Shown here one piece after another: positions 1 through 10,300 of a DNA stretch of 28,309 nt (positions are counted from its first letter, which is position 1; every line of letters starts with the position of its first letter). Under the pieces are notes generated by a model. It made no database searches, was not told the origin of the DNA, and saw only the letters and a list, made by a program, of their open reading frames with translations. The position numbers and the translations under genes are program-made. Source of the stretch: Ectocarpus siliculosus (taxonomy: Eukaryota > Sar > Phaeophyceae > Ectocarpales > Ectocarpaceae). The stretch spans positions 4,105 to 32,413 of the forward strand of contig FN648846.1 in assembly GCA_000310025.1 (NCBI GenBank), written 5' to 3'.

Positions 1-188
1 ACATAGCAGTATCGCCTACGGCAATGAGCGACACACACCATTTGTCGTTAGTCAGCCGTCTACATTGTGCGGGGTCGGTGCTACTCCAAAAACAGTGAAC
101 AAGAAACGTGTGTAGACTGTGTTTATTGTACCTAATCAAAGCACACTGTTGTGTGCTTCACGGTGTTTTCTCACGCAGACGTACAATT

Positions 189-625
189 TCATGGAAACAC
201 ACCAGCGCTCAAAGGTAGGCGAAGCACTATGTGGCGCACCTTTGGTTTTGGGAGTTTGTGGTGCTTGAGGTGCCACACACTCTCCTGCGCTGCCCTGAAG
301 CCCTCATCCTCGATTTTCCCGGCCTGCGCGTAGTGCAGTTCCCTGGACTTCGCTTTGACATGATGCGCACCAGGAGTCTGCAATTCGTCCACGCCACCAC
401 CCAACTCCGACTCCGAGTCATAATTCCCTGCCTGGACGCTGTCCCCCACTCCAACAGCTGCACCTGAGGCCGTTTTGCGGCGCTTTTGTTGTCCATCATG
501 GTGCTTGCAAAACCCTGCTGTTCTACCTCCAACCTTGTTGCCGCACTTTTGCCCGGTCCGTGAGCCGCGGCTAATGATAGCGCCGCATACGGACTTCGTG
601 GCCGGAGAAGGATCCGGTGGGGACG

Positions 626-693
<68 letters not shown>

Positions 694-1295
694 GGCTCAC
701 GCGACGTTGTCCGGAGCAGCTCCGTCAACGGTCGTGCCGGGGTCTGTTGTTGTTGCGAGTTTGAGCTGTTGGCTGGAGCAGGCTCCGGTGATGGTTGCTG
801 CTGCTGCTGCTCCCACTGCTGCTGCCCCCGCTCTGCTGCCTCCCGCGCTTGCCGCTTCGACTCCGCTATCCGCAGATGCATCGGTTGTCGCGGCTCACGC
901 GTGGCCGTCCGAGCCGGCGGCGTGACCGGTGATGCCGGGGTGGGGTGCTGCTGCCGCTGTTGTTGATGGTGCCGAGCTGCCCCCCTCGTGTTGAGACCAG
1001 CGTTGTGCGAGTTTGCAGCATACCGCGCTCGGGACTTGGGTACTAGATCAAACTCGTCGTCTGAATCCCCATCATCGCTAGGCTCATGTGGGTCGAGGTC
1101 AGCCGCGCCGTCCTCCATGCCAGCGTACAAAGCGAGTGTGGACTGCTGCACGCGGGAGACGGGCGCCAATGTAGAAGCAGGAATGCCAACTGGCGCTGCT
1201 GGTATTGCAACCGCAAGCGCTACCAACAACGCCGCCCAGATAGACAGGGCAGACCACGCGGGGCGTAGATGCCTCCCCATGACCTCTCGGCGCAC
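189..1295 (-). CDS. Secreted or membrane-targeted Gln-rich protein with a small Cys3-His motif
   Basis: Single open exon of 368 codons, read on the minus strand. The N-terminus looks like a signal peptide or signal anchor: a short basic start, then a hydrophobic stretch at about residues 15-35 rich in Ala, Leu and Val, with Ala-x-Ala-type cleavage options. A second Met at residue 6 could also serve as start. An acidic Asp/Glu stretch follows (about 60-85), then several Gln runs, the longest about 22 Gln near residues 202-223. After these comes a compact block with the pattern C-x13-C-x11-C-x2-H (about 237-267, ending FCKHH), followed by a basic KRRK. That spacing resembles the small zinc-binding Cys3-His motifs seen in plant WRC domains and in proteins of large DNA viruses and algae; zinc binding is inferred. 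The C-terminal 100 residues are unrecognised. The plus-strand Cys-rich frames over this gene are the antisense of the Gln codons. No function can be assigned. Confidence 0.7.
626..693. repeat. CAG/CTG trinucleotide microsatellite inside the poly-Q gene
   Basis: Nearly uninterrupted GCT/GTT triplets on the plus strand, read as CAG/CAA (Gln) on the minus strand. The mixture of CAG and CAA codons is typical of a translated poly-Gln tract and lowers slippage compared with pure CAG. Confidence 0.9.
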
Positions 1296-1633
1296 CCTTT
1301 CGTGGTTTGTGCGTGGCGTGTGTGTGGCGTGCCCTCGCCTTTAGCATGCTGTGCTGTACAACTCCTCTGCTTGCGGGTTCGGGTTTTTTTCCTATCCTCC
1401 CCTACACGACTAGACCGTCTGTTCAGCCCGATAAAAAAAAAACAAATGGATAAAATGATCAATCAATGATCTCTCAGACCGGCCGAAGACTCCAAAGGGT
1501 TAAACCTCGGTACATCAACCTAGCTTTTCGACCGTGCAGCAACCTAGCGCTGACGCAACCTAGGTAGCGCAGGGGCTTGCCGCGGCCTAGGCTTGCTTGT
1601 GGTACAGTGATCCAGCACTTTCCCAATGCTATA
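1296..1633. other. Upstream flank of the poly-Q gene; short CAACCTAG repeats
   Basis: No gene is visible. An A10-type run lies near 1432-1442. The octamer CAACCTAG occurs three times (1516-1523, 1540-1547, 1556-1563), followed by the related GGCCTAGG. This stretch would hold the promoter of the minus-strand poly-Q gene, but I see no convincing TATA box. Confidence 0.4.
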
Positions 1634-1688
1634 GGTTTGGGTCGGGTCGGTTGGGTTGGGTTGGGGTTAGGGTTAAGGATAGGGTTAG
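1634..1688 (+). repeat. Degenerate telomere-like tract (interstitial)
   Basis: About 55 bp of G-rich repeats grading from TCGGG and TTGGG to TTAGGG-like units (GGGTTAGGGTT, then GATAGGGTTAG). It resembles TTAGGG-class telomere DNA but is imperfect and internal, so it is an interstitial relic or a repeat generated at a break. It sits just outside the left copy of the direct repeat that borders the retrotransposon remnant. Confidence 0.55.
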
Positions 1689-1830
1689 CTTCATGGCTAT
1701 ATCATGTTATATATATACTCACAGGGATGGTCGTCGTGACGTGATACATTTCTTGTTATTAGTATGGAAAAAAATAGAAAAAAAGATGGCTCGATTTTTG
1801 TATTTCTACAGCAGTATGGGCCAGACGCCG

Positions 1831-1970
1831 ACTGTACATAGAAGTCGTACGAGTGTCGACTTAGTTGTGCTGTCACAGCATCTTCCACGCACTTCTGCCA
1901 GTGCTGGTTTGTTGATTGGAGTCTTGTAGGTCGAGATACAGCCGTGAGATTCTCGGGTTGTGGAGGCAAA
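1831..1970 (+). repeat. Left copy of a ~140-bp diverged direct repeat flanking the RT remnant
   Basis: It runs from ACTGTACATAGA to GGGTTGTGGAGGCAAA and aligns collinearly with 4006-4144. Shared landmarks are TTGTGCTGTCAC, GCATCT-CCACGCACT, GGAGTCTTGTAGG and CGGGTTGTGG. On the minus strand both copies keep the same reading frame for a peptide with RPTRL and DAVTAQL, so an old transposon coding segment is possible. A 25-bp piece just upstream (CAGCAGTATGGGCCAGACGC) recurs at about 2034-2058 with one change. Confidence 0.65.
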
Positions 1971-2096
1971 AGTGAACCAGGGCAAAAAAATTGCATGCAT
2001 GCATAGCTCGATTGCTGCTGCTGTGTTTTTGCTACAGCAGTATGGGCTAGACGCCGAACGACGTCCGCGTAGTACGGCAACGACCTAACTAACTGG

Positions 2097-3362
2097 ATGG
2101 GATACTTCCTGTCACGGCGAACCATAGTACAATGCGATGCAAACATCCGTTCGTGTGTCGTGCGGCTGCCACATGTGTCGACGACAGGCACACTTAAAGC
2201 TCTCGCCATGTTGTCGTTACCGCGTAGGAGGACCCCTCGGAGATCTTCCACATGGTGCTTGGACCGAGTACGGAGGGCAGTATGGGGGATGCTGTATGCC
2301 GATGATGCCGGCGTCGTATCGAGGTCTGCAGAAGGACTGGCGAGAATGATGACCATCATCGTTGAGGTGTTCGGAGAGTTCGGGCTAACGGTGTCGGAGA
2401 AGAAGACGGAAACGCTCCTGATGCGCGCGAAGGACAAGCCGACTGCAACATCACAGCCCCCCCCGCCTCCTCCACCACTGACTATCGAAGCCGCGGGACA
2501 GAAATACGCCCAGACGACCGAGTTCCGGTACCTCGGTGGCCTCGTCAACGAACATGGCGACCTCACCCGGGAGATCAGCTACAGGAGCAGAGGAGCGTGG
2601 GCGTGCCTCAGGCGATATGGCCAGGAGCTCTTCGACAGACCGAAAGCGCCATTCCGACTCAAGATCCGCCTCCTCCAGGCGGAGGCGATGGAGGCACTGC
2701 TGTACGGCTGCATGACATGGTCACCACTCATCGGCCACTATCAGACGCTGCGGTCGACACACCACCGACTGCTCCTTCGAGTTATCGGGTACAAGCGCAT
2801 GAAAGACACCTACCGGCAGCTCTCGTACGCCCAGACGCTGAAGAGGGTCGAATGCCAGAGCGTTGAAGCCACGATCCGACAACGACGCCTACTGTTCGCG
2901 GGAGCACTGGCAAGGCAGCCGGACGGGCGACTCCCGAAACGACTGATGCTCGGCGAGCTGGCGGGGGGGGAGAAGCCACGTAGGGGGGGACAGGAACAGA
3001 ACTGGCCGAAGTGTGTGCTCGACGACCTGAAGGCATTCGGGGCCGACCACGGATCTACGAAAACCGACCCAAGTTGTCTCGGAATTCCCGTACCGAAAGA
3101 CACGGCACCGAAGTTAAGGTGGACGGAAGCCGCGAAGGTGGAGGGGGGAGTACCCTGGCACGCGGCGGTGCTGCAGGGAGCTGAGAGGTTCATGAACTCC
3201 TGGCACGAGAAGGAAGAAGAGGCCAGCCGACAACGAGCGCTCAAACGAAACCACAAGCCAACCACCAATGGGGCGGGAAGGGGGCAGGAGACGGACGAGA
3301 CGGCGAGGGAAGAAAGCAAACGAGAAGACACGGACCGAGTGGCACGACACGTGCCGGAATGA
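2097..3362 (+). pseudogene. 5'-truncated LINE-type (non-LTR) reverse transcriptase
   Basis: The 421-codon frame holds only the C-terminal half of a retrotransposon polymerase. At about residues 65-75 it has the palm motif YADDAG (motif C, with two catalytic Asp), then GLTVSEKKTET (motif D region) and FRYLGG (motif E). After these comes the thumb and C-terminal region of LINE proteins, including LYGCMTW, a HHRLLLRVIG block and a Lys/Arg/Glu-rich tail ending at a natural stop. The fingers, motifs A and B and any endonuclease are missing upstream, so the copy is 5'-truncated, as is usual for LINE insertions. The Met at 2097 is probably not a real start. A Pro8 run (about residues 121-128) comes from a C-rich expansion. 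The part after YADD is open throughout, so the insertion may be fairly young or only recently inactive. It is not expected to make active enzyme. Confidence 0.85.
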
Positions 3363-4005
3363 ATTTCTTTTCGCCAATTCCCCCCCCCCCAACGCTGCAC
3401 CATTGCACCAACCCCCCAGTAGTAGTGATTTCGTACCATTACAATGCATCGCTGGTTGGTGGCCATGTTTGCGTGTTTGCTTGTTCGTTAGTGGTCTCTC
3501 CACCGTGTGCCTTGGTCTGCCTCATACTTCCTGTTATTTTCGGCCTGGTCCCTCTTTGTCCTCGCCCTTTTTCATATTTTTTTTCATTTTTTTCTTTTTC
3601 TTTTTTATTTTCTCTCTTTTTTTCTCTCTTTTTCTGTGCCAGATGGCCTTGTCTCTGCTTGCGTTGTGAAGTACCAAGATTGAACCAAGGGGGTGTACCT
3701 CTTTCTCTCCGGCCCATGATAGATAGTGACTGCTAGTCTCAGTTGATACCTCGCATAGCGCGAAGAGGGAGTGGAGGATCCCAGAATATCTGTCGTTGAT
3801 TTCTATTGACTTGCGGACCCCTCGGGGCCAGTTTATTTGAGTGTACCTTTTTAGGGTAAGTTAACCTGTGACCACGGGAATCGACCGCGTCGAGTGTTGG
3901 ATCAGTACGGACATACGAAGGTACTGGGTAGAGAGAGATCGGAACGGTTTTTAATGTGAAGACAACAACAACAACAACAACAACAACAACGACAGCAGTA
4001 CTACT
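3363..4005. other. 3' flank of the RT remnant: C/T-rich tracts and a (CAA)n microsatellite
   Basis: No gene is visible. The stretch has a C11 run near 3380, a long T/C-rich tract at 3540-3640 (probably LINE 3' UTR) and a perfect CAA/ACA microsatellite at about 3962-3990. The microsatellite produces a spurious poly-Val frame on the minus strand. Target-site duplications could not be identified. Confidence 0.5.
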
Positions 4006-4144
4006 ACTGTACATAGATGTCGTAGGAGAGTGGAGTTGTGCTGTCACGGCATCTGCCACGCACTCTCCTACCGGTGCTTGTGTCGAATGGAGTCTTGTAG
4101 GCCGAAATACAAGAGTGGGTTGGGTTCCGGGTTGTGGAAGCAAA
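4006..4144 (+). repeat. Right copy of the ~140-bp diverged direct repeat
   Basis: Partner of 1831-1970 in the same orientation, at roughly three-quarters identity by eye. Together the copies bracket 2.0 kb containing the reverse transcriptase remnant. They are too short and diverged to be called LTRs, and the enclosed polymerase is LINE-like. Independent copies of one older repeat, or a nested insertion, are more likely. Confidence 0.6.
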
Positions 4145-4367
4145 CCTGCCTGCAGCAGAGAAGGCGGTGTTCTATTTCCTACGGTATCCCGCTCGACTTT
4201 TTTTTTTTTGCGACGTGTGGTTGCATATTTCTTTGCCACTGCCGAAATAGACCGCTGGATTTTTACGGAATATCCATCTTTCGCATTTATCATTTTACAC
4301 GACGCAGGACGGGTCGACCTTCATCATTGTTGTGTTCCCGGACACTCACCACCATCCTTCCTGGATG

Positions 4368-4402
4368 TTGGCCCCCAGCCCCATTGGGGGGCGGGGGGCC
4401 AA
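4368..4402. repeat. GC-rich inverted repeat (hairpin)
   Basis: TTGGCCCCCAGCCCCA is followed at once by its near-complement ending GGCGGGGGGCCAA. This gives a stem of about 16 bp with almost no loop. It lies between the LINE region and the start of the satellite block. Function unknown. Confidence 0.6.
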
Positions 4403-4491
4403 TCCTTAACCCTGGTATATGCTAGCGTTGGAGGGGTGCAAAAAAAAGTACAGCAAGTAGCGGGTCGAACCTGTAATTGATAGCTTCTAAA

Positions 4492-4572
4492 GGTCACGCT
4501 TCAACCATCGGGGTATATGGTCACGCTTCAACCATCGGGGTGTATGGCCACACTTCAACCATCGGGGTAAAT
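4492..4572 (+). repeat. 27-bp tandem repeat, three copies
   Basis: Units start at 4492, 4519 and 4546, each reading GGTCACGCTTCAACCATCGG plus GGTATAT or a close variant. Because 27 is a multiple of three, one frame repeats a nine-residue peptide (GHASTIGVY). There is no sign that it is translated. Confidence 0.9.
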
Positions 4573-4687
4573 TTTTTCCGCCGTCCTCCCCACCCACCCA
4601 CCAGTCGATCCTCGGGCTATAAACTGCTGTTGCATACGGGAAGTTTCCGAGAACTTTATTTTCTCGTCAAAAGGCTAAGCACCGCTC

Positions 4688-5046
4688 GCTGAAGAGGCGG
4701 TGGAGCAGAGAAGCTTAGCTGCTCCACCCAAGGCCAAACTCTAGGTGCTGTTTGCCCTACTATGGCTTGCTTGCATTTTGTCGGCCCGGCTCAAAGCTAT
4801 CATTCAAGCCACCGGACACCCCAATCAGAGCAGTGGGTGCAGAGAAACGCCCACTCACGGGGCCTCAGTGGCTGAAGAGGCGGTGGAGCAGAGATGCTCA
4901 GCTGCTCCACCCAAGGCCAAACTCTAGGTGCTGTTTGCCCTACTACGGCTCGCATTTTGTCGGCCCGGCTCACAGCTATCATTCAAGCCACCGGACACCC
5001 CGATCAGACCAGTGGGCGCAGAGAAACGCCCACCAACGGGGGTTCA
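4688..5046 (+). repeat. 183-bp tandem duplication, two copies, each with two hairpins
   Basis: Copy 1 is 4688-4870; copy 2 is 4871 to about 5046 and lacks 4 bp near the middle. Each copy has hairpin 1, with perfect 10-bp arms GGTGGAGCAG / CTGCTCCACC (4699-4728 and 4882-4911). Each also has hairpin 2, with 7-bp arms around CAGAGAAA (4833-4854 and 5012-5033). In hairpin 2 the single arm difference changes a C-G pair to a T-G wobble, so pairing is kept. No A/B box was found, so a tRNA origin is unsupported. Confidence 0.85.
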
Positions 5047-5639
5047 GGGACTCAAGGGCCGGCAATCATATACACTATCGTTATTCGTGCCCATGGGTAC
5101 CCATGGGCACACACGGCCACCAACGGCCCACGGGGGACCGTAATGGCTTTCACCTCCACGGGGATGGATCACAACGGGTACCAAGATTAAGCGTACTCTA
5201 TAACATCGATTAGGCGGGGTCGACGAAGGCGCGTCCGCAGCGAGGTGGTACACCCAAGGTTCCGTGGGAGGCTCACAGCACAGCAGTTAGTGAGTCCAGC
5301 ATTATTCCAGCTCGGCGCAAGAATGTAAAGAAAGAAAGGAAATAACTGAACTGGCTTGGTGTGGGCGTGGAGGAAAGCGCGTCAGTGTGGCCTCACCCAG
5401 ATCCACGGCGCTAGGCTCACCCAGGTCCACGGCGCGACGCTGAGGGCGTAGTCGCATCTCCCGTGTTTCGTACAGTGCACGCGCACGCCGAGGCCTTGGG
5501 CAGGTCTCTTCATGATACTGACTTGTTACAGATTTAAACGGTACGGTGGGTTTAGTTGTTTTCAAAGCTCCAAGACGTGTCGTCTTTCCTTCGTCAGGAC
5601 GAATAGGTCCCGTGGTGATCATCACGAATACCCGTCGGC
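5047..5639. other. Non-coding spacer with a 24-bp palindrome and a 24-bp duplication
   Basis: No gene is supported. 5087-5110 is a perfect 24-bp palindrome built from CCCATGGG and GGTACC, an isolated outlier of the minisatellite to the right. 5392-5415 and 5416-5439 are tandem copies of CTCACCCAGATCCACGGCGC plus 4 bp. A minus-strand frame at 5302-5625 has no recognisable features. Confidence 0.5.
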
Positions 5640-6142
5640 ACCCGTAGGGTGCTACACCACCGATACCAATGGATCGCTACCCACGGTCATCACCACGGGT
5701 GCCTGTGGCTACCCACGGTGACGACCATGGGCTAGCGTTAGGCATCAGTTTGGGTGCCCATGGGTCACCATGTGTGTGGCCATGAGTCACCATGGGCACC
5801 CATAGGTATTGCCCGTGGTAACCCATGGGTACCCATGGGCATTGTCTGTGGGAACCCATGGGCATTGTCTGTGGGAACCCATGGGTACCCATGGGCATTG
5901 CCTGTGGGAACCCACGGGTACCCATGGGTACTCATGGGCATTGTCTGTTGGAACCCATGGGTACCCATGGGCATTGTCTGTGGGAACCCATGGGTACCCA
6001 TGGGTACCCATGGGTACCCATGGGCATTGCCCATGGTGCCGGTGGGTACCCACGGGGTAATATCACTTGGTTATGTATGGGTACCCATGGGCATTGCCTA
6101 TGGTGCACGTGGGTACCCACGGGGTAATTTCACTTGGTTATG
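5640..6142. repeat. Self-complementary minisatellite based on CCCATGGGTA (10 bp)
   Basis: The array is made of CCCATGGGTA, broken by linkers GCATTGTCTGTGGGAA or GCATTGCCTGTGGGAA, giving a higher-order pattern. At the right end two ~67-bp superunits (about 6012-6075 and 6076-6142) both finish with TCACTTGGTTATG. The 10-mer is its own reverse complement after rotation, so both strands read the same sequence. Ten is not a multiple of three, so all six frames give rotations of one decapeptide (MGTHGYPWVP). That fully explains the many overlapping open frames here; none is a supported gene. NcoI (CCATGG) and KpnI (GGTACC) sites recur throughout. Confidence 0.92.
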
Positions 6143-7214
6143 GGCCAATGTATCAAACATCTGCACCGAGACACAAAAATAAACGGAAAACCCCGACGCA
6201 ATGAAGAGGGCCGCGGGGCGGGAAAGCTTCGGGTATGGTTTGAAACCCTTTTGTCACCAGAACGGGCACGCACGAATGCGTGTATACTACCTCGGGGAGA
6301 GATAAAGTAAGGAACAAAACGCCAATTGGCAATGCGGGTTCGCTTCGGCGACGATATGAAACCCGGTATGTCGTGACCATCTCGCGTCCACGTGGTTGAA
6401 ACCCCCTTACGCTTCTTGGGGCGGGGTCCCTTCTGCCACGACCTGAATCCCTTCCCCCTTGCTGTGTATGCCCCATATTCGGAACTATTTGGCTCGGTCC
6501 TGAAGAACCACGAAGGAAATACTAACATACGTAATGACGCCACAAAAAACGATGTTGTGAAAAAATATATGAAGCCAAACACAGCACCATAGAAAATCCA
6601 CGCTCGACCACTTCACGACGAACTCCGCATGGGACATTGTAAAATATCGTCGTTACGCTGTGTACGACGCAACAAGGAAAACAGATTTCGTCGGAACCAA
6701 GATATTGACAAGAAGTCGGAACCACGATGTTGACATACACACGGCACATATCGTCCCGAGAACAGACAACACTCCCGCCAGGAAGGAAACCCATACCGGG
6801 AAACGTTGGCAATTTTCAATGTCAACCGCGCCATGCGACCAAAAAAACAACGACAACAACGTCAACCCATTCTAGCAAACCCACTCTAGGAAGAAACGTC
6901 GCCGATCAAAGTGAGATGACGCAGCTAGATAAGAGGAAGCAACCTAAACGGCTCGAATGTACGTAAAGCAGCCCCATTAGGTAGCGTGAATGGTGTAACC
7001 ATAACCAAGTGCATCCTTCAGCCCATCACTCCAGGACATCTGTGCGGGTGGGATTCCTCTCTGCTAGGTAGAGAGCACCAGGGAACTCGGATCGGTAGGA
7101 ATGTTGGCCCGCTTTCGACACACCGTAGGAGGACGAAAAAGATGGCAGCGGGAGCTGTGCGGTTCCTGACGTCTACAACCTGCCGTTCCGGATGTATGTG
7201 TTGTACGTGCTTCA
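6143..7214. other. Unassigned stretch downstream of the KDZ-like gene
   Basis: No gene could be supported. A short imperfect duplication (TCGGAACCAAGATATTGACA / TCGGAACCACGATGTTGACA) lies at about 6690-6735. Open frames on both strands lack recognisable motifs. The right end should hold the 3' UTR of the minus-strand transposase. Confidence 0.4.
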
Positions 7215-7345
7215 CTAACGGTCAAAGGTCGGGTGCTGGGACAACAGCTTTTTGGTGAGCAGGAGCTCGTTCTTGAAGCAGATGTTGTTGTCCAAGACGA
7301 AACGGTTCAGCACCTTTGGCATGCGCATGAGGACATGTCGAAACC
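7215..7345 (-). CDS. KDZ-like transposase, exon 7 (C-terminus)
   Basis: Acceptor GTTGACCAG before 7345. Joined in phase 1 it completes WLSGFRHVLMRMPKVLNRF, continues LDNNICFKNELLL and ends at TAG (7217-7215). The helix with paired Met and Phe followed by Asn-x-x-x-x-x-Asn fits the end of the KDZ catalytic domain. Confidence 0.8.
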
Positions 7346-10300
7346 CTGGTCAACAAGAGAGGCATGCGTTTCAGAACAGGTGTGGGTAGTTAACGTAGTT
7401 GGAGGTACCTAGCCTTAATGGATGAAACAACACGGATTACGAGTGAGACAGCGAGGAAAAGACATCAACGGGGGTCTGTAATGACCGTGTTAACCAGAAA
7501 CTGCTATTGGTTCCACGCACCGCTTAGCCACCCGTTGTTGGACTCGGCGATGGAGGAGTTCCAGTAGAACTCGGGTGGGTCTTGCTGCAAGTTCCACAGA
7601 AGAGGGTTGTTGTAGTCGTTTGGGTTGTTGAGGATAGAGCACGCAAGCTCCGTATGGCCCCGATAATGGAACCTGCAGGCGTCCATAGTAACGATATGCG
7701 CACAACGCGGGTATTGGGTACGGCCGGGGTATGTGTTCGACGACGGTACTTTATTCCAAGTTGGAGGTCGGACACACTGTACACGTCACCCCCAACGCGA
7801 CGCAAACTACAACTTAGAACGCCCAACCTGCTGCTGTGAGTAACTCACTATCAGGGAGCACGCCCTACTTTAGGCCGAGGTGTACGTAGTCTCTCGTTGA
7901 ATTGCCCCGGGTGCTTTGGAAACACCGGCCCACGTGTCACGTACCGGTCGACGATGAGCATCGTTCCAACCCAGGACAGATCCCCTCGGCCGCTCAGGTA
8001 GCGGTCCAGAACGCAGGCCTTGTCGTAAAAGAGGATGGTCGGGCGTCGATCCTCATCGGGAAAAATATGTTTCAGGGCCGCGTCCACATCGGCACATCCT
8101 TCCGCCTCCAAGAGGGGCACTATCCCGCAGATGATCCCGCAAGACCAGCTCGCGGAAAGACTCCCCCGGCTGCTCTTCCTTCCTAGAACTGCACGGAGCA
8201 TCCTCATGTCCTCAGGCTATGTTGTCGGCACACACACGCACGCAGTGACAAGGGAGCAAGGGGTTTGTGATGGTACCGATCAATGTGGCTTAAATCCGGC
8301 TGCTCCCATGCGCGCCAGATTCGTTATGATACACTCGATACCGCCACGTTCAAACTAGGTTAAACCCGAAGCCTGCGGTGTCAGTGGGCTTCAATCGCAG
8401 GCCCTCCTACAGTGTATTCTTGGAGTACATGGTGATGTACACCCTCAACTGATGTTGGTGTGTGGAGCTTCTGTCTCAAGTCCATGCGGTGTGAGAAAAA
8501 TTGGTAGCGTCATCTGCCGGGCGCGTTCCGTCCTCGCCTGAGAACCCATGTCGGAGGGTTCATCCCGGCCGGAACGCGCCTATTGTCCTGTAGCTATGGT
8601 GGGGTTAGGAGTAGAGTTAGGGGTAAAATAGCTTGCGCTGTTCAAGCAAATACGGTGAGGTGGGTATTTTTCACCCGTGAAGCAGAGGGGCAGTCGATGC
8701 AAAAACCACGGCGCTTGTGCGAGACTTTTTAGATTGGAACGTGCACACATCACGTACGGGAGTACCTCTAACCTTTGTTCTTGCTGAAGAAAAATCGGCA
8801 CCCCTATCGGAGCGGTTTTCCAAAAAAAAACTGCCAAAAATAAAGAATGCAAGGGGAAAGGAGTAACAGTTGTTGGGGTTCTGTAAAACGGGCCAGATGA
8901 AGGAGGAGGAGCCAAGCAGCTCTGTACCTTCGAAGAAGTCCAAAGACTCTTATTCAGACTCACGACGAAACACGTACTTGATAGGTAGTTGATAAGCCCT
9001 CCCGAACCCGCTGGTGATGTAAAGACGATATCATGTCGGTAACCAATCACAGAGTATGCCACCGCCGCGATGGTTGTTTATGCAGAAACCCGACATCAAA
9101 AACCCTTCGTCGTAATTTGCTGTTTCGTCCTAAAGGGGGGTGGGCGTAGCATGCGTTGATTCTACGACACCTCCTGGTCCAAGAAGCGCGCTCGCTGTGC
9201 AGCAGTCCACGTAGCCTCCCGGTTCCTTCTGTAGAACTCGTCCTCCTGTGCCTTGTGTGCTGTGCACGTTAGCCTGTTGTCCTCGCGATTGTTTCCGCAG
9301 GGCGGTTGTGCGACCCAGCACGCGCATTTGTGCCCCTGTACAGCAGCGTGGTCCTCGCAGTATCTGCCATTCAAAGATCACAAAATATCACGAAAAGACC
9401 TCGGCGTATCTTGATTATTGTTGCCTTTCTACGATACGCAGTTTGTGTTGGTTGCCGTTTGACTGGTCTCGCAGTGTATGGAAGACGTAGCTGGTTACGT
9501 TCTGCATGCTGTTGGTGAGCCTCTGTGTCACGAAAACCTCAGCCATCGATCTAGCGTTGTACAAGCGGCACGCCTTACTATCCCATAAAGCTAATCGACG
9601 GCGCAGCTGCCATCGTTTTTCCTCATACCGATACGTCGATTAACAAGTGTCTCAGCAAGCGTGATGAACTTGGGCATGACGCTACGATTCAGGTAGCTTT
9701 ACCGACACGTATTGAACGTTGGTTGTGGTAATGATGCACGAATACGTGCAGCCTAGCGGCAAGGGCTTGGGACGGGGCTTCGGACGAGGGTTAGCTACTC
9801 GGGAATCGTGCTCAACCGTGTCTCCGCTCGACACTAAGGGTGCTTCTTATCGACCAATAAAAAACGAAAAAAAAAACGAAACCGTGTTTTCTTGAACACA
9901 TATGGAGGCGTTTTTCCCCGAAAGCGTGAAAAGAAGGAGCCGGGTTTTTTGGGGGCTTGCTACTTAAACGAATCCGTGTTTTTGACAGAAGCATCGGACA
10001 AGCGCACCGCGGGCGCTGTAACATCACTGAGAACGCTAGAAAGACCTGCCAGACTCACGTCCAGGTCTGTTGTGGAGATGGACAAGCAGCAGAATTGGCG
10101 TTCAGTCCGTTCTTGGCCCAAAACTAGGCATTGCGTGGTGCTCTCGTCTTCAGCTGCTGCTGACGGTGCTGTTTTTTTTTTTCAATCACACATAGCAAAC
10201 ACGGAAAGAGTAGAACGAGTACAGCAGCAGCACCAAGACCTCCAACGCGCTGATTCCTTCGGTTCGGCTGTCTATATGATACCATCTCCCGGCGCCGTGC

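Noticed and set aside
475-966. Plus-strand Cys-rich and Ala/Val-rich frames
   Set aside because: They are antisense readings of CAG/CAA glutamine codons in the minus-strand gene, whose signal peptide and ordered domains are more convincing.
3739-4293. Minus-strand frame with a poly-Val stretch
   Set aside because: Poly-Val is the CAA microsatellite read in antisense; the conserved part belongs to the flanking repeat.
5677-6182. Several 60-140-codon frames with MGTHGYPWVP repeats on both strands
   Set aside because: They follow arithmetically from the 10-bp self-complementary repeat and appear equally in all frames, so they are not evidence of genes.
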